Source of the DNA: Topomyia yanbarensis
Lineage: Eukaryota > Arthropoda > Insecta > Diptera > Culicidae
Direction: 5' to 3'
Length of the DNA stretch: 64,000 bases
Assembly (NCBI RefSeq): GCF_030247195.1
Contig: NC_080670.1
Location: forward strand, 92,856,661-92,920,660
The translations under genes and the position numbers were made by a program. Below, in pieces: positions 33,780 through 46,277 of this stretch (position 1 is the first letter of the stretch; each line of letters starts with the position of its first letter). The notes beneath the pieces were generated by a model. It had not been told where the DNA came from. It was given only the letters and a program-made list of their open reading frames with translations, and did not search any database.

Positions 33780-35238
33780 GTTTGAGAACATTTAGAACTT
33801 GATGCTTCGCGATGTTTTTGATAACACATACTACATGGGATAGTGGCAGGACTCAGAGAATCGCTCAAATCAGCATAGGACAACATCAGTGCTAGAAATC
33901 TCAAACCAAATCAATGGGAAAGTGAAAAAATGGCCCATAAAATAGACATACCAACGAATTATTGTTAATGCTCTGTTAATAAAATATCTATATTGTGGTG
34001 GGAAAACTGAATTTTCCTAAAGGGGTTATATATTGTACTGAGCCAAAAAAATCGAAATTTTTTTTGAATCGTTTCGAAGTTTATATTTTACTCAAATTTC
34101 CAACGCGACTGAGAACTAAGAAAATTTTAATGAAATCGCAGCTCCTGATATCACGCTATCTCTGAAGTGCATGCGTGCATAGTTTCAAATTTTACTTCGA
34201 CATCGACTTTTTCTAAAGGTGACTTCTCAGTAGTATCCTTGATTTGAATTATTATCGCTAATCCTAATGCCAAAGAACAAATAAAAACCTCACGAAAACG
34301 AACCGTTCGTAAAAATCATCATCATTACTGGAATTTTCATTTTCACGAAACTTTTCGATAACCTTCCGTCACTTGCGCTCTGAAAATCTAGCGAAATCGT
34401 CTTAGGGCACCAGCGGGTCTGTAAAGAATACTAAAAATTAATTTCTATTCCATAATTTTCAGTTCAGCAATTCGAGAGATCGTGCTCACCGCAAGCCATT
34501 AAAAATAGACTACGTTGTGAAGCGATGGTCACTATTTATTAAAAAAATCACGGTTAAATAAAAAATAAAACTATTAAAAAATTTCAAATAGTTTATAATT
34601 TTCACAAACTTATTAGGAAAAATTGTTTAATAAGCTTTCGTAATATTTTGTAGGAAAAAAGCTGAAAATTTCAGTATTTTCTCTATCTGCAACATATAAA
34701 CCCTTAAGTATACCAATTAATTGGTATACGAATAGGAATAGGTTCGCCAAATTTTGGAAGAAGTCTATAAAATAATCCCTTGAAAACTACCTAAAAATTG
34801 TTGTAGTTCGACGAAATACAAAAATCTCCAAAAAAGAAATGTACCTATTAATGTGAAAAACAGTGAATAATACATACAATAAAGACCCATTTTTATCAGT
34901 CTCATGGTGTATTTTTGGTTGACTAAATCGGGCAATTTTTTTTTCTTTATAATAAACTGAAGCTGTTAAAATATTCTTCTCGTCCCTTGATGTAGTCTGA
35001 TAACTATTTCTGATTATGATGAGCTTTCGCATATTTCGCATATCTTCATGATAAGAAAAACATGCTCAAGAAAGGATTTACTCGAATTCAGTCTTGTTCG
35101 TCTGCTAGAGCCCATCAAACATATATTCATATTTGGCTGATAAAATCGGGGTTTCAATGTGTTATAATAGATATTCAGCATTCGAAGAAGTTTCTTTTGA
35201 ACGAGTATAGAACGACTTTGTCTCAACTTACTTGAAAT
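33780..35238. other. AT-rich DNA, no gene seen
   Basis: Only short frames without domains. Confidence 0.4.
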
Positions 35239-36758
35239 CAGCGGCGTAGCCAGAAATTCGGTTTGGTGAAAATCGATCTTACGGTCCAAACAGCATAATT
35301 CCGAAACCGTAATTTTTGAAGTTTTAAAATTATGCAGAATTAATTTTTCAGAAAATAGTAACAGAGTTCGTGTCTTCAGCGAATTTGTTGAGACTTTATT
35401 GTAGTCATGAATATTAACCTGAGAAAATTCACCATAAATACTTCTTGGACGATATAGCGTCAACGTTGTTTAACGTTTGTAAAACTCATCGAAGATACTA
35501 AACCTCCGAAATTGGCGGTTTCAAAATGATGCTATCTTGACCTTAAAATACTGTTTTTGAACATTTGACCTATACATATAATTGGTCATACAATAAAAAT
35601 CAAATGCTCATCAAAATCCATCAGGACCTGCTAGAATCGAATGGAAATCGTCATTTTTCATAAATTTCTCTCTACATTCGGAAAGCGTTATCCTCGTTAT
35701 TAATCATATTACGTTTTCGTCTCAACTCGACGCATTCCCAAAATAAAAACCTGTTTTAATCCACCTAGTGGTGCAATTGTGCTTGTCTCATTTGTCCAGA
35801 CTACGATTCCATGGCTGGTTATGTTCAATACAATGGTGGAAATGAATATTACATGTTCAGTACGATGTGCACATACATACAATGGATCGACAGCCACGAT
35901 CTTGAGATACTATGTGATATTGAAACATCGCTTGAAACCAGCGGCGGATCATGGAGAAAGATCCGGGAGGTCCAGATCTTGCCGAAAATTTTCAACTTGT
36001 TAAGAAATTTTAAACTAGTTTTAATTTTAAAGTAGCAACCCCTCACTGCATACTCCCTCCGGGCCGGTATGATTGACCGTTTTGTGGAGTGATTGCATAA
36101 CCATTCTATATGAGAAAGGCAAAAATGTACCAAAGTCTAAAGAAGTCAATTTTTGTCAAACATCTCAATGTTTCATGCATTTTAAAGTCATTTGGCATCA
36201 AAAATACAAATTTGATTTTGAAAATTTTTCATTTCAGTTTATATGGGAATTTGCTGTGTGATTGCACTCTTTAACTCGTAACTCCGGAACCGATAGTCCA
36301 ATCAATAAAAATTCAATAGCAGCGGATGGGAAGGTTGTACCTTTCATTTGAGACTAACTTGGTGCAAATCGATCCAGCCATCTCTGATTAACAGAGGTCA
36401 CATTTTTTTCCACATACACACAGACATTTTCCAATCTCGACGAACTCAGTCGATTGGCATATGACACTCGGCCCTCCGGGTCGGGATTAGATTGACGAAT
36501 TTTAGAGTGAATGAGAAAGGCAAAAACATTTTTAGCAAATGTTGAAAGTTATGCATTTTTTGGTGAGCAGTTCTATGATTGTTTACAACAACAGGTTATC
36601 AATCTACGGATCAGATAATTGTTCTTGTAATATTGAATTAAATCAGTCAGCATCCATAAATTTTCAACTTCAATCCAATATTTTTTTTGGGTGTGTTGAG
36701 GGGGGGGGCGGGTTTGTATTGTCTTAAACCCCGAAACCTTCTCTTGGCTACGCCGTTG
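35239..36758. mobile_element. 1.5-kb hAT-like non-autonomous element (CAGCGGCGTAGCCA ends)
   Basis: Left end CAGCGGCGTAGCCAGAA and right end CTTGGCTACGCCGTTG are inverted (one mismatch over 14 bp). The adjacent octamers CTTGAAAT (35231-35238) and CTTGGAGT (36759-36766) match at 6 of 8, as expected for an aged 8-bp duplication. Inside is a dispersed-repeat copy (35750-36530). No transposase frame is present. Confidence 0.55.
35750..36530 (+). repeat. Dispersed repeat related to the ~515-bp tandem family
   Basis: Begins TTTTAATCCACCTAGTGGTG. It contains AATAGCAGCGGATGGGAAGG, ACATACACACAGACATTTTC, CTCGACGAACTCAGTCG and GACACTCGGCCCTCCGGG, and ends AATGAGAAAGGCAAAA. The same ordered motifs build the tandem array at 44630-51800 and a shorter copy at 37840-38170. 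Confidence 0.8.
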
Positions 36759-37212
36759 CTTGGAGTTATTTATTTCGCTTTTCATTTTCCGATATGTTTC
36801 AGATCGATCCGATGGTCATAAGTTAGAAAAATTGCAGTGAGAAGGTTCGTACAAATGAACATTTTTGCACTGATAAGTTATCAAGTTCCTTCCAGACAAC
36901 TTCGGTGTTCGGTGATTATTTCTAGCGGTTGTAGATAGAAAAATGAAATACAAAATTCGATTTATCGAAATGTTTGGCTTATTTCAATGGATTATAAAAT
37001 AAATAAGCGACAAAGAGTAATCCACAAACAACAAGCCATAACTTTTAAAGTATTCAAAATAGATATTTGAAGTCTTCAGTAAAGTTATTCGCAAAACTAA
37101 GAGCTACAAATTTGCTGAAAGCATCCTTTCGATATAATCACTTCCAAGAAAATTTGTGAAAATATCTCACTCATAGGGAGATTAATCAGCAAAAGCATAA
37201 TACCAAAAGAAA

Positions 37213-37521
37213 GGGACCATCCATAAATGACGTAGCATTTTTCAGCGATTTTTTACACCCCCCTCCCCCATCGTAGCATTTCGTCACAAACTTCTAAATA
37301 CCCCCCCACCCCCCCTGGGAATTACGTAGCTTGACGGTAACTCTACCCCCCTTTTCCCCGCATTTTTTTATAAAAAATTAAAAGCTTTGTTAGTTATTCC
37401 CCTTTAAAAAAAAAGCTACGTAGCATGACATGACCCCCTACCCTCCTTTCGTCACACATCATCACAAAATACAAAACTCCCCCCTCCCCCATATAATGCT
37501 ACGTCATTTATGGATGGTCCC
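37213..37521. mobile_element. 309-bp MITE with 27-bp perfect inverted termini
   Basis: GGGACCATCCATAAATGACG... at 37213 is mirrored perfectly over 27 bp by ...CGTCATTTATGGATGGTCCC ending at 37521. AAA flanks both sides, consistent with a 3-bp duplication. The interior is C-rich on the plus strand, and no frame is seen. Confidence 0.88.
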
Positions 37522-37839
37522 AAAGGGCATATTGCCTCCATTAAATTCTCCGAAGATACTATTGACCTAAAATAAGCCGTTTTGGCGTTAAAAATAGATT
37601 ACATGTTTTTGGTCATATTTCTGGCAATGGGAAATGATAAAAATCTTTCGTCCGCATTTAATGTTAAATATCTCTTTTGGTAATAGTCCGATTTCAACAA
37701 TCTATAGCTTGTTCGAAAGGTATTCGTTAAAGCTGTCTAAAAACATATAAATTGTTAATCTATATTGTCAATTTTGGTAGATAATTTAAAAAAAAACTGC
37801 AAAAAACGCCATTTTTACGCATTCAAACATTCATATCTT

Positions 37840-38170
37840 GGAAACTAAACATCAGAATCAAAAACAAATTAATAGCGTTCATACTGTTTTTTAGTTCTTT
37901 CATTTAAAATTGGTTTGGATAGGATCGGTTCAGCCATTGCTGAGAAACACGAATGAGAATTTGTCCGTTACATACACACACACACAGACATACACACAGA
38001 CATTGTCCCAAATCGTCGAGCTGAGTCGATTGGTATATAAGGCTCGGCCCTCCGGGCCTCGGAAAAAATCTTAAAAGTTTGAGCGAATTCTACACATTTC
38101 TTTTATAAGAAATGTAAAACCGATTTAATCCACCTAGCAGTGAGATGAGACATTTCTTACACATTTCACT
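37840..38170 (+). repeat. Dispersed repeat copy (CCCTCCGGGCC family)
   Basis: Contains CATTTAAAATTGGTTTGG, an ACACACAC tract, CGTCGAGCTGAGTCGATTGG and GGCTCGGCCCTCCGGGCC, ending at the head of another unit (TTTAATCCACCTAGCAGTGA). It is diverged from the array at 44630. Confidence 0.7.
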
Positions 38171-38534
38171 ATTGGATTAGTTTGCAGAACTCACGAGAAG
38201 TAGGCACCCAACTAGAGGTGGGATGAAAACAGTTTCTAGTCTTGCACGAATAAAATCTCGAGTAAACTGATTAAATTATAGAAATCAACAAAACGACCGA
38301 AATAAAAAAGTAAAGCAAAAAATGAATCAATAGGTTTTTAAGTTCATAAAATGAGTAGAAAAATTAATTGAAATCAAAATTATAATATACACGAATCAAA
38401 TTAGATTAGGTTATTACATAAAAATTAAGATTATATTTAGAAATAGTTATAAGAATTATAGAATAAATTGACTCATACTAACAAATTGAATGAAATAAAA
38501 CGAATGACTGAACATGAAATGCATAAAATTAAAG

Positions 38535-39240
38535 ATATGAATCAAATGAATCAAATGAATCAAATGAATCAAATGAATCAAATGAATGAAATGAATCAAA
38601 TGATTCAAATGAATCAAATGAATCAAATGAATCAAAAGAATCATATGAATCATATGAATCATATGAAACATATGAATCATATGAATCATATGAATCATAT
38701 GAATCATAGGAATCATATGAATCATATGGATCATATGAATCATATGAATCAAATGAATCAAATGAAATAAATGAATTAAATGAATCAAATGAATCAAACG
38801 AACCAAATGAATCAAATGAATCAAATGAATCAAATGAATCCAATGAATCCATGGAATCCAATGAATCCCATGAATCCAATGAATCTAATGAATCATATGA
38901 ATCAAATGAACCAAATGAATCAAATGAATCAAATGAATCAAATGAAGAAAATGAATCAAATGAATCAAATGAATCAAATGAATCATATGAATCATATGAA
39001 TCAAATGAATCAAATGAATCAAATGAATCAAATAAATCAAATGAATCAAATGAATCAAATGAATCAAAAGAATCAAAAGAATCAAATGAATCAAATGAAT
39101 CAAATGAATCAAATGAATCAAATGAATCAAATGAATCAAATGAATCAAATGAATCAAATGAATCAAATGAATCAAATGAATCAAATGAATCACATGGATC
39201 ACATTAATCACATAAATCAAATTAATCAAATTAATTAAAT
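38535..39240 (+). repeat. 9-bp minisatellite (ATGAATCAA)n
   Basis: About 700 bp of ATGAATCAA with variants CATATGAAT, CCAATGAAT and AAAGAATCA. The period is a multiple of three, so several frames on both strands stay open and look like Asn-Gln-Met or Glu-Ser repeats. These are not evidence of genes. Decayed A-rich relatives continue to about 39840. Confidence 0.95.
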
Positions 39241-39938
39241 GAATCAATTGAATTAAATGAATCAAATTGATTTAATTCATCCAGTGAATACAATGAATCA
39301 AACTAATGAAATGGATCAAATGAATAAAAAGAATGGATGAACAAAATGAATAAAATAAAAAATAAATGAAATGCATAAATAAAACAAACGAATCAAATAA
39401 ACAAAATAAGCTGAAGTGATAAAATGAATAAAAAGAAGAAAATGAGTAGAATTAAATGCATTGATTAAAATGAAAAATTGAACAATGGTAAAAGGTTATA
39501 AATTTATATAAAGAAATAAATTGAATCAAATAAATTATTTGGATGAAATGATTAAAACTGAAAAAGTAGTCAGATTATTAAAATGAAGAAACTGAACAAA
39601 ATGAATAAACTGGAAAAAATTAATAAAATGCATACAATGAAAACAATGAATGATATGAGTAAAATGCACAAAAAGAATAAACTGATCAGAGTGAGTCCAA
39701 AGAATGAAACGAATAAAATAAATTAAATGAACGCAGATGAACAATACGAATAAAAAGATGCGGAATGAAATAAATAATTAAAATGAAATGGTCATATATT
39801 TGAAGCCAAAAACATTTTTGAATAAAGAAAATGAATAAAAGGGTTGTACGAATTTGAGAACCATTGCATCAGAAAGTTTTGAAATGTTTTTGAAAATCCC
39901 ATCTTCTAAGAAAAGGCTAATAAATATGCGATAAACTT
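39241..39938 (+). repeat. A/T-rich decay zone beside the minisatellite
   Basis: Irregular ATGAATAAA-like repeats; no gene. Confidence 0.6.
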
Positions 39939-39939
39939 T

Positions 39940-40575
39940 CTAGGGCTTCCATCTTTTTTTGGTTTTATTCTTTTTGTTATCATGCATCCTTACTTGACGA
40001 ATTCGAAGTTTACTTTTTGGCCACATATTCCCGAAAAAAAGATTTAAAAAAGAATAGAATTTACTGGTCCAACGAATGTGCAGCTGATACAACTCATGGT
40101 TCATTCGCCTGCGCAACGTTCCGTCTTCCATCTGCACGCCACCATAGATGGTACGCAACACCTTTCGTTCGAAAACTCCAAGGGTGCGTTGGTTCTCCAC
40201 GAGCATAGTCCAGGTCTCGTGGCCGTAGAGGACCACCGATCTAATCTTCGTCTTGTAGATAATCAACTTCGTGCGGCGGCGAATCTTGTTAGACCGGAGT
40301 GTTCTCTAGAGTCCAAAGTAGGCACGATTTCCCGCTAAGATCCGTCTCTGAATTTCTCTGCTGTTATCATTGTCGTCGGTTACCAGTGAGCCCACATACA
40401 TGAATTCATCGACCATCTCGATTTCGTCACCGTCACCATCACCGGGTGGGAGGCATTGTCGTCTCTAGAACCTCTTCCTCTCATGTATTTTGTCTTCGAA
40501 ACGTTGATGGCAAGTCCAATCCTGCTGGCTTCAACTTTCAGTCTTTGAGCATATATTTCATTCAAAATTCAATAG
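39940..40575 (-). pseudogene. RTE-like LINE ORF2 C-terminal fragment
   Basis: Minus-strand pieces read RLKVEASRIGLAINVSKTKY, then a DEIEMVDEFMYVGS-like segment in another frame, then IRSVVLYGHETWT and LGVFERKVLRTIYGGV with RRRMNHELYQL. This is the thumb and C-terminal region of RTE-like reverse transcriptases common in mosquitoes. At least one frame break (near 40440) and a stop (near 40300) interrupt it, and the catalytic YxDD region is not included. It is a dead 5'-truncated fragment with no clear tail. Confidence 0.75.
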
Positions 40576-42246
40576 AGATACGAATAGTTTAAATATCGCA
40601 CATGGAATGTCTCTTTTAAAAATTTCCATTGTCAAACTTTCATATTACCCAGTTAAGCGAAATATTTTTCTGATATAGCCATGAATTTCCCTAAATATAG
40701 TGTAGATACAGGCTTTGAATACAATTGAATTAAAGTTGAGTTGATGTAGCAGCAGACAAAAAATAGTTTTGTTTTCTCAAACCTTCGCAATTACAATTAA
40801 CCTTCCCTAGGTGTTAACTTTTTGTTACGAATAAGGTGTTAGCGGGTCATATTGACCCCGATTTCGAACTTAGTTTTAAGGCACATTTTCAGCCAAATCT
40901 ACATGAACTTGTACCCAAATTGTTTGTTGAAGTTTCAGTTTCCAGTTTCTGGTGAATATAACTGTTTTTGACCAGGTTGGCCAGTGGGAATCGGTGCCGA
41001 ATGGGGTCATGTTTGGCATAAAAAGATGTATGCAGAACCGTCATCATAAATCACCGGTTTATTGACAGAATACTAATAATAAACGCAAACAAAACAAAAA
41101 TGAGAATGTATATATTGAATTTGTACATGATACGACCGATCTGGGATGTTCCGGATTACAATTCCGATGCCGATTCCGGCAGTATAATATTATTTCATAT
41201 ACTATTGAACAAGCGACAAAGTGATCAATCATTGAAACTGATCCCAAAGTTTTGTAATATTCTTGAAAACTTACATAAAATCCCATCTAAAATGATAGTG
41301 ATACTCTGATTCAAATACTTACTCTAAATTCTACGTGAAAATTATTCGGAAGTTCCGGAACAACCGTTAAAAACTGGCTAATTTATGAATCTAGAATTCT
41401 GAAGTTTTTATCGAAAACATTTGTTCACATTGCATACGCATAAATTCGTAGTTCCGAGTGAAAAATTGACTATTGTTCACATAGTGACCATCCAGAAGAT
41501 CCGGAACATTTGCTGAACTGGTCCATTCATAAAATTGGACCTTAGGTCTTAGATGTTCTGTTTTCATTAGAATGAGTTCGTATTTATGACCTACACATGT
41601 TCTTAACGAACCTTGTCCTAGAGCTCTGAGATATTTTCGAAAACATATAAGGGTACACTGAAACCTCCATTTACTTACTCTTATAAATAAATAAATAAAT
41701 AGTATCAGGGAGTATCAGTCTGGCAGCACAGGTCACGTTGCATCCGCGTGCAATCAAGAGTAAATTTTCGAAAGGTTCGTTCTATTATTGTAAACAAAGA
41801 TTCAACTATCAATTCAAGGAAACTAATAACACTTCCAGGTAGACTAACACCACAATAATGAGGAGAAACGATTCGTCGTCAAGATGGTGATGTTGGTTTG
41901 CGCGGAAGTGGCATGTTTCGAAATGTTTACTTATTTTACAGTTCGTTTTTACGCGATGCCGTAAAAATGAAAAAATTGCGTTCGAATTGTTGTTTGCGAC
42001 AGAGGATTCGTGTTTTTGAAGAAAAAATCCTAGCAATGTAAAACTAGGAAAGATGAATTCTGTGTTTACAGAAAGAGTCACGTACATAGTGATGGGGACC
42101 TTCAAGCGTACTGAGATGCCCTCTACAGAAAAAAAAATCAGAAATTGTAAACAAACCTCATTGTAGTTTGAGGAGTTACCTGATTTTTCTTTGACTGTCA
42201 AATGACACTTTATTTCCCCTATACGCACACTGTAAAATATAATGAC

Positions 42247-42321
42247 TAGGGGAAAGAGGGTAACAGTGGAACTATGAAAACAATACGTTTTCATAGTTCC
42301 ACTGTTACCCTCTTTCCCCTA
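42247..42321. repeat. Perfect 35-bp stem hairpin
   Basis: 42247-42281 (TAGGGGAAAGAGGGTAACAG...) pairs without mismatch with 42287-42321 around the loop AATAC. It is probably a minimal TA-flanked MITE; its TAGGGG start resembles the element at 62525. Confidence 0.92.
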
Positions 42322-42800
42322 CTGTTTTTTTTCTTTTCGTAACCCGAATGTTTGTGTTAACTTTGAATGACTTCTACTAAGTTCCAAAATAAATTAATCC
42401 GGAGTGAAAACCAAACCACTCTTTCATTGCTCGCTGAATTTTATCGAAGGTTATATATTCTAATCTACTGATGATTGTAACAAAGGTGAATATAATCATG
42501 TTTTTTGGTTGATTCAAATTATTTTATTTGTAATATTATTGATATCGACAGCAATACTTCACCTAAATGCTAGCTATACAAATACGATTTGAGGGAAAAT
42601 ATCGGAAGAAGCATTTCTCTTTCGTTTGATGTTGGGTGATGTATAATGTATCTATCTCTATCTATAGCTCAAGAATATATAGATTTGATTTGTGCGTTTC
42701 ACTGCAATACTATTGTACCTGATATGGATATAGATGGCATCATGCTAATATATAACACTCTCATTCAGAACCACACACAGCCAGAGTTGCCAGTTGCCAG

Positions 42801-42867
42801 ATTTGTTCATCTCATTGTCTAAAATGTTACTATGTTATGACTATTTTAGACAACGAGATGAACAAAT
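42801..42867. repeat. 25-bp stem hairpin
   Basis: 42801-42825 pairs with 42843-42867 at 24 of 25 positions around a 17-nt loop. It lies in the centre of the piggyBac-like foldback. Confidence 0.85.
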
Positions 42868-43014
42868 ATGACAGAAACTTTTCTAACAAACAGCATCAAA
42901 GAGGTAAAGCGAATATATTTAGGAATAGAGCGAAGCTAGGCTACCCTATATTAGAATATTACGTGCTACATCACCTCGGGATTTTGTCACAAAATTTCAA
43001 TAATTATTATGTAT

Positions 43015-43290
43015 GAGTATTTTTGGAACGGGCTTGACGAGTAGATGATGGAAATGGATGTTGGAACCATTTTGAAATCCAATATGGCGACTTCCGGTTG
43101 AGCAATATTTTTGTTAATCCTTACAATATGTTCCAAACATCATTTTTCATCATGTACTCGTCAACCCCGTTCCGAAAATACCCATATTGCTGATTCATCT
43201 ATACCGGAAGCCGCCATCTTGGATTTCAAAATGACATACGACATCGATTTCCGTTATATACTCGTTAACCCCATTCCGAAAGCAGCCAAC
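43015..43290. repeat. Inverted-repeat MITE-like segment
   Basis: TATTTTTGGAACGGGCTTGA (43018 onward) is mirrored by sequence ending near 43186 (CCCCGTTCCGAAAATA). ACTTCCGGTTG and CCGGAAGCCGCCATCTTGGA are related flanking motifs. Confidence 0.6.
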
Positions 43291-44363
43291 TTTTGTTAGT
43301 AATTGTTTATTTTTTTATTTATTTATAAGAGTAAGTAAATGGAGGTTTCAGTGTACCCTTATATGTTTTCGAAAATACCTCAGAGCTCTAGGACAAGATT
43401 CGTTAAGAACATGTGTAGGTCATAAATACGAACTCATTCTAATGAAAACAGAACATCTAAGACCTAAGGTCCAATTTTATGAATGGACCAGTTCAGCAAA
43501 TGCTCCGGATCTTCTGGATGGTCACTATGTGAACAATAGTCAATTTTTCACTCGGAACTACGAATTTATGCGTATGCAATGTGAACAAATGTTTTCGATA
43601 AAAACTTCAGAATTCTAGATTCATAAACTAGCCAGATTAACGGTTGTTCCGGAACTTCCGAATAATTTTCACGTATAATCCAGAGTAAGTATTTGAATCA
43701 GAGTATCACTATCATTTTAGATGGGATTTTATATAAGTTTTCAAGAATATTACAAAACTTTGGGATCAGTTTCAATGATTGATCACTTTGTCGCTTGTTC
43801 AATAATATATGAAATACTATTATACTGCCGGAATCGGCATCGGAATTGTAATCCGGAATATCCTATATCGGTCGTATCATGTACAAATTTAATATATACA
43901 TTCTCATTTTTGTTTTATTTGCATTTATTATTAGTATTCTGTCAATAAACCGGTGATTTACGATGACGGTTCTACATACATCTTTTTATGCCAAACATGA
44001 CCCCATTCGGCACCGATTCCCACTGGCCAACCTGGTCAAAAACAGTTATATTCACCAGAAACTGAAAATTGAAACTTCAACAAACAATATGGGTACAAGT
44101 TCATGTAGATTTGGCTGAAAATGTGCCTTAAAACTAAGTTCGAAATCGGGGTCAATATGACCCGCTAACACCTTATTCGTAACTTTTTTTGTACAGCCCT
44201 TCAGGAATGCCCGACAATTTTGAACTCAATTGAAAATCGTTGCGCTCCATGAAAGAGGAAAAGTCAAGAAATTCCAAACTGCTAGGTGCAAAACTAAAAA
44301 AGTTAGCGCATTTTGAAAGTTCATTTTGGGTCATATTGACCCCAAACACCCAGGGAAGGTTAA

Positions 44364-44629
44364 AGTCGATGTCGGTGGTGCACCGGCAGTGTTGGAAAAA
44401 CTCATCAATTTCTGCATTTGGATTTTACCATAAGTTTTAAAATCGTTATAACTATTTTTTTGAAAACTCGTAGCTAGCTGCGGTCTTCGGCAAAGTTGTT
44501 AACGAAGGTTTGAACTATAGTTTTATGTAGCTGGTTTTTCATTATCAGTGAAATAGGGATCTTTATTAATTAAAATGCAAAATAATTGATTTCCCCATAT
44601 AAAATCCCATGCAAACTTTGAACGCAATG
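44364..44629. other. No gene seen
   Basis: Diverged dispersed-repeat sequence (CTTCGGCAAAGTTGTTAACG and similar); no frame. Confidence 0.4.
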
Positions 44630-46277
44630 CGCAAACCCAGGAAGCAACCAACCGCTACCAAATTTTGCAGAGGCATTTGGGATCACAAAAGGAACTCAAA
44701 AAGTGCCGTGCCCGCTAGTTTAAATCATTTTGAAGTTTTCCCATACAACCGCGAGCCACTCTAATACATACACACACATACACACACATACACACACATA
44801 CACACACATACAGACTTTTTCCGATCTCGACGAACTGAGTCGAATGGGATATGACACTCGGCCCTCCGGGCCGGGATTAGGTTGATGTTTTTCAGAGTGA
44901 CTGCATAACCTTTCTATATGAGAAAGGCAATATATGAGAAAGGCAAAAAATGTGCCAAAATCCAAAAAAGTGAATCGTCAAATTTTTTTCGAGTTTGCAT
45001 CAAATCTCGACGTTTCATGCACTTTGAACACATTTAGCATCAAAAATAAAAATTCTATTTTTAATTTTTCCTATAGTTTATATGAGAAATTTCTGTGTGG
45101 CCGCACTCTGAAACCCGTAATTCCGGAACCAGAATTCCGATCGATCCAAAATTCAACAGCAGCCGATGGGAAGGTTGCACTTTTCATTTGAGACTAAGTT
45201 TGGGCAAATCGGTCCAGCCATCTCTGAGAAAAATGAGTGACATTATTTGACACATACGCACATACATACACACACATCCACACACACACATACACACACA
45301 TACATACACGCATACACACACATATAGATTTTTTCCGATCTCGACGAACTGAGTCGAATGAGATATGACACTCGGCCCTCCGGACCGGGATTAGGTTGAC
45401 GTTTTTCAGAGTGATTGCATAACCTTTCTATATGAGAAAGGCAAAAAATGTGCCAAAATCCAAAAAAGTGAATCATCGTCAAATTTTTTTTCGAGTTTGC
45501 ATCAAATCTCGACGTTTCATGCACCTTGAACACATTTAGCATCAAAAATAAAAATTCTATTTTTAATTTTTCCTATAGTTTATATGAGAAATTTTTGTGT
45601 GGCCGCACTCTGAAACCCGTAATTCCGGAACCAGAATTCCGATCGATTCAAAATCCAATAGCAGCCGATGGGAAGGTTGCACCTTTCATTTGAGACTAAG
45701 TTTGGGCACATCGGTCCAGCCATCTCTGAGAAAAATAAGTGACATTATTTGACACATACGCACATACATACACACACACATACACACACACATACACACA
45801 CATAAACACAGAACTAGGGCGGTATCTAACTCCGCTAGCGAATGACGGATCTCAATAGTGGCATGTCTGTAATAATATACGTACATGGAACTATTGAGAA
45901 CCAGAGCTACAGGTCCAAAGCCCTGGTAAAGGAGGATGGTTGTGATGATCCGGGCCGAGATCACCACGTAAAGCAAGGTAGGGCATAACCCCAATTCCAA
46001 GGCGTGAAGCGACCCGTGCCGAGGGATGAGTGATCGAGGGGGTGAAAAAGATGCTCGATCGTTAACGGAGCCTGTGGGGTACCTGGGCAACCCCCACAGT
46101 AAGCGTCCCTTACCACGCTAATGCGGAGCTCTGGCGTGGCGGACATTTATTTCTCGCGCGACTCGTGGGATTTTACATGGAGTTATTAAAAAATAAAAAC
46201 AAACAGACGGAGGTGCCAAACCCCTTCGCTAGAGGTGGTTTGGCGAGGTCTCCCCCCGTGGGGAGAGTAGTGGAGCG

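Larger units (their letters stand above)
40801..44359. mobile_element. 3.56-kb piggyBac-like foldback element
   Basis: Flanked by TTAA on both sides (40797-40800 and 44360-44363). The ends read CCTTCCCTAGGTGTT and, inverted, CCTTCCCTGGGTGTT. Arms 40801-41700 and 43308-44190 are inverted copies at roughly 95% identity by eye. The left terminus lacks ~165 bp present at the right one (44191-44340). The 1.6-kb centre carries two further hairpins. There is no transposase frame; mirrored frames at 41059-41286 and 43721-43948 exist only because the arms match. Confidence 0.82.

Noticed and set aside
38535..39240. Possible CRISPR-like array
   Set aside because: The repeats are contiguous 9-mers without spacers, and the window is eukaryotic.
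38456..39265. Several 100-150-codon frames (Asn-Gln-Met, Glu-Ser, His-Leu-Ile repeats) on both strands
   Set aside because: All are the 9-bp minisatellite; a period divisible by three keeps frames open without coding.
41809..42294. 161-codon minus-strand frame
   Set aside because: No domain, lies inside the foldback element and runs into the perfect hairpin.
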